NCBI GenBank assembly: GCA_029339195.1
Contig: JAPTJF010000501.1
Location: 1-43,998 of the forward strand
DNA: 43,998 bases
Direction of reading: 5' to 3'
DNA from: Micractinium sp. NFX-FRZ
Lineage: Eukaryota; Chlorophyta; Trebouxiophyceae; Chlorellales; Chlorellaceae
The position numbers and the translations under genes are program-made. The notes under the pieces were generated by a model, which saw only the letters and a list, made by a program, of their open reading frames with translations, was not told the origin of the DNA and did not search any database. Positions 42,633 through 43,998 of the stretch are shown piece after piece; the first letter of the stretch is position 1; each line of letters starts with the position of its first letter.

Positions 42633-43190
42633 GAATTTAGCCCTGGCTTTTTGATGGAAGCTGGGACGGAGGCCCGTCCCCAAGCACAGCCTCCCGTCTG
42701 AGGTGCTCGCAGTGAGCGCCGTTCTGCATCGGATATGATCAACGGTTTCATTTTCATCGCATTTCCCACCATTGGAAGGCTTCGAGGGGCCTTCCTGTGA
42801 AAGCTCCTCGCAAAGCGGGATCGGGGATGGCAGCCAACATTATAAAACGGGCAGCAGTGGCATCCACACGACTTTTCATGAACTGGTAACACCATCCGAG
42901 TGTGTGCAGATGTGCCAGGGAGTGTTCTGGGCGGCGGCCCAAAACTGCCCGTGGGTCTGTGGACAGACTCGTGAGGTCGTCCTCTCATGTGCCCGCCCAG
43001 AACCTGGAGGATGATAACCTGCACAAATAAAACTAGAAGCGAACGCACCTCAGCCCCCGTGAGGCTCACCGTGCTGCCTCTCACTGTTGAACGAACGTTT
43101 TTCCTGCGGCTGGCGGGCTTCCTTCCCAAGCGCCGAGGTACAGCCTGGTATTTGTCTAGAGCTCCTGTCAGGGGGAAACGGGAAGGCGAA
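42633..43190. other. 5' flank of the lectin gene
   Basis: Holds the lectin-gene promoter on the minus strand and a plus-strand TATAAAA at 42841-42847 with no gene clearly attached. A Cys-containing plus-strand frame (CVQMCQGVFWAAAQNCPWVC, about 42900-42963) has no ATG start and no family match. Nothing else recognised. Confidence 0.35.
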
Positions 43191-43298
43191 TGTTACGTGG
43201 TGGCAACAGGCCATGCCTATCCGGGACATGTGTGCAACCTTGCACATCCCTGCCACACAGGGAGGGGTAACGATCCCCACCTATTCCACCACGTTACA
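43191..43298 (-). repeat. LTR copy A (108 bp)
   Basis: Identical to 43416-43523. Its ends are near-perfect inverted repeats of each other: TGTTACGTGGTGG against the reverse complement of CCACCACGTTACA. Confidence 0.85.
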
Positions 43299-43415
43299 TA
43301 CTCCCCCACTTTGCAAGCGTTGTGACCGCACAACTGCCCTTGCCAAAGTGACGCATCGAATCCTAGATTCGAACTCGCGCCTCTTGCGCTAGGGAGCCCA
43401 ACAGCTGAAACCATC

Positions 43416-43523
43416 TGTTACGTGGTGGCAACAGGCCATGCCTATCCGGGACATGTGTGCAACCTTGCACATCCCTGCCACACAGGGAGGGGTAACGATC
43501 CCCACCTATTCCACCACGTTACA
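43416..43523 (-). repeat. LTR copy B (108 bp)
   Basis: Identical to copy A. Immediately to its right, TACTCCCAC (43524-43532) resembles the start of the interior, suggesting a truncated further unit. Confidence 0.85.
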
Positions 43524-43532
43524 TACTCCCAC

Positions 43533-43721
43533 TGTTACGTGATTGAGTGATCACTAACTGAGCTTTGACTGAATCGTGAATCGCTTCTGAGCATGCGTTA
43601 CTGACACGTCACTGCTTGCGTGTCGCCCACCTTTGCGGACTACTTGACCGGCTGCCCCGACCGTCTCGGGGCCTTTCCATTGATCCTTCGCACCCAAGTG
43701 TAACCTTTGGGACACGTTACA
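43533..43721 (+). mobile_element. Possible second LTR, different sequence
   Basis: A 189-bp segment beginning TGTTACGTG and ending CACGTTACA, followed after one base by the same primer-binding-like TGGTTTCAGCTG (43723-43734). A small CCCCGA...TCGGGG stem near its middle could mark an LTR R region. It occupies the place of the 5' LTR for the plus-strand copy at 43723-43932 but does not match the 108-bp LTR except at its ends. Confidence 0.45.
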
Positions 43722-43722
43722 G

Positions 43723-43932
43723 TGGTTTCAGCTGTTGGGCTCCCTAGCGCAAGAGGCGCGAGTTCGAATCTAGGATTCGATGCGTCACTTTGGCAAGGGC
43801 AGTTGTGCGGTCACAACGCTTGCAAAGTGGGGGAGTATGTAACGTGGTGGAATAGGTGGGGATCGTTACCCCTCCCTGTGTGGCAGGGATGTGCAAGGTT
43901 GCACACATGTCCCGGATAGGCATGGCCTGTTG
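43723..43932 (+). repeat. 210-bp perfect inverted copy of 43204-43413
   Basis: Exact reverse complement of 43204-43413: primer-binding site, interior, polypurine tract and 95 bp of the 108-bp LTR. It breaks off at 43932, 13 bp before the expected LTR end, and unrelated sequence follows to the window end. Confidence 0.92.
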
Positions 43933-43998
43933 TATGACGCCATGGATCGCCTATATGTACCTGATTTAGCGCCTCTTCGAGAGCAGCTTTTGATGGAA

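Larger units (their letters stand above)
43191..43523 (-). mobile_element. Miniature LTR retroelement (TRIM-like), minus orientation
   Basis: Two identical 108-bp direct repeats (43191-43298 and 43416-43523) flank a 117-bp non-coding interior. Each repeat runs TGTTACG...CGTTACA, the TG...CA ends of LTRs. Read on the minus strand, the interior starts two bases after the first LTR with TGGTTTCAGCTG (43413-43402), as expected for a tRNA primer-binding site beginning TGG. It ends with AAAGTGGGGGAGTA directly before the second LTR, as expected for a polypurine tract. No protein is encoded, so it would depend on another element. LTR identity implies a recent insertion. No target-site duplication is visible, probably because of nested insertions next to it. 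Confidence 0.72.

Noticed and set aside
42772..43014. Plus-strand Cys-containing frame downstream of a TATAAAA
   Set aside because: No ATG at its start (TTG), the TATA-like box lies inside the frame, and no family resemblance. Kept only as a remark.
43723..43780. tRNA gene
   Set aside because: A-box- and B-box-like motifs are present, but they are too close together and no cloverleaf with paired acceptor and T stems can be drawn. Treated as part of the retroelement.

Overview
The window looks like nuclear DNA of a GC-rich green alga, most likely a trebouxiophyte of the Chlorella type. The basis is: genes split into many short exons by GT-AG introns (with a few GC-AG), CCCTAAA telomere-type repeats inside an intron, SPPPP-type cell-wall glycoprotein sequence, a Raf-like kinase with DFN instead of DFG, and TGTAA-type polyadenylation motifs. 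The genes were rebuilt by hand from splice sites, reading phase and family motifs. Exon ends are predictions; the phase closes exactly in every model given as a main gene.

Layout. 1-4783 (-): cryptochrome/photolyase with an unusual N-terminal extension, 3' end outside the window. 5119-8631 (-): secreted cysteine-rich protein. 9516-17114 (+), head-to-head with it: a 999-residue receptor-like kinase (signal peptide, small Cys-containing ectodomain, proline-rich stalk, one membrane helix, repeats, Raf-like kinase). 18353-19393 (-): CDP-alcohol phosphatidyltransferase, probably phosphatidylinositol synthase. 19853-23085 (+), divergent from it: membrane-anchored START lipid-binding protein. 24614-29470 (+): membrane-associated alpha/beta hydrolase. 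31988-34472 (-): protein of unknown family. 34727-35113 (+): possible small gene. 35114-38225: mostly unassigned. 38226-38663 (-): metallothionein-like protein. 39797-42632 (-): secreted hydroxyproline-rich protein ending in a galactose-binding (SUEL) lectin domain. 43191-43932: small LTR-type retroelements, two of them in inverted orientation.

Functionally, three genes point to the cell surface (secreted Cys-rich protein, receptor-like kinase, wall lectin) and three to lipids or membranes (phosphatidyltransferase, START protein, hydrolase). No operon-like logic is expected in this type of genome; two divergent pairs may share promoters.

The most interesting signals are (1) repeated local duplications of exon/intron boundaries in four separate genes, the clearest being three in-phase 3' splice sites spaced exactly 81 bp apart in the hydrolase gene; (2) the receptor-like kinase architecture; (3) the lectin-capped proline-rich wall protein with a 13-nt last exon; and (4) a miniature LTR element with identical 108-bp LTRs and a 210-bp perfect inverted copy.
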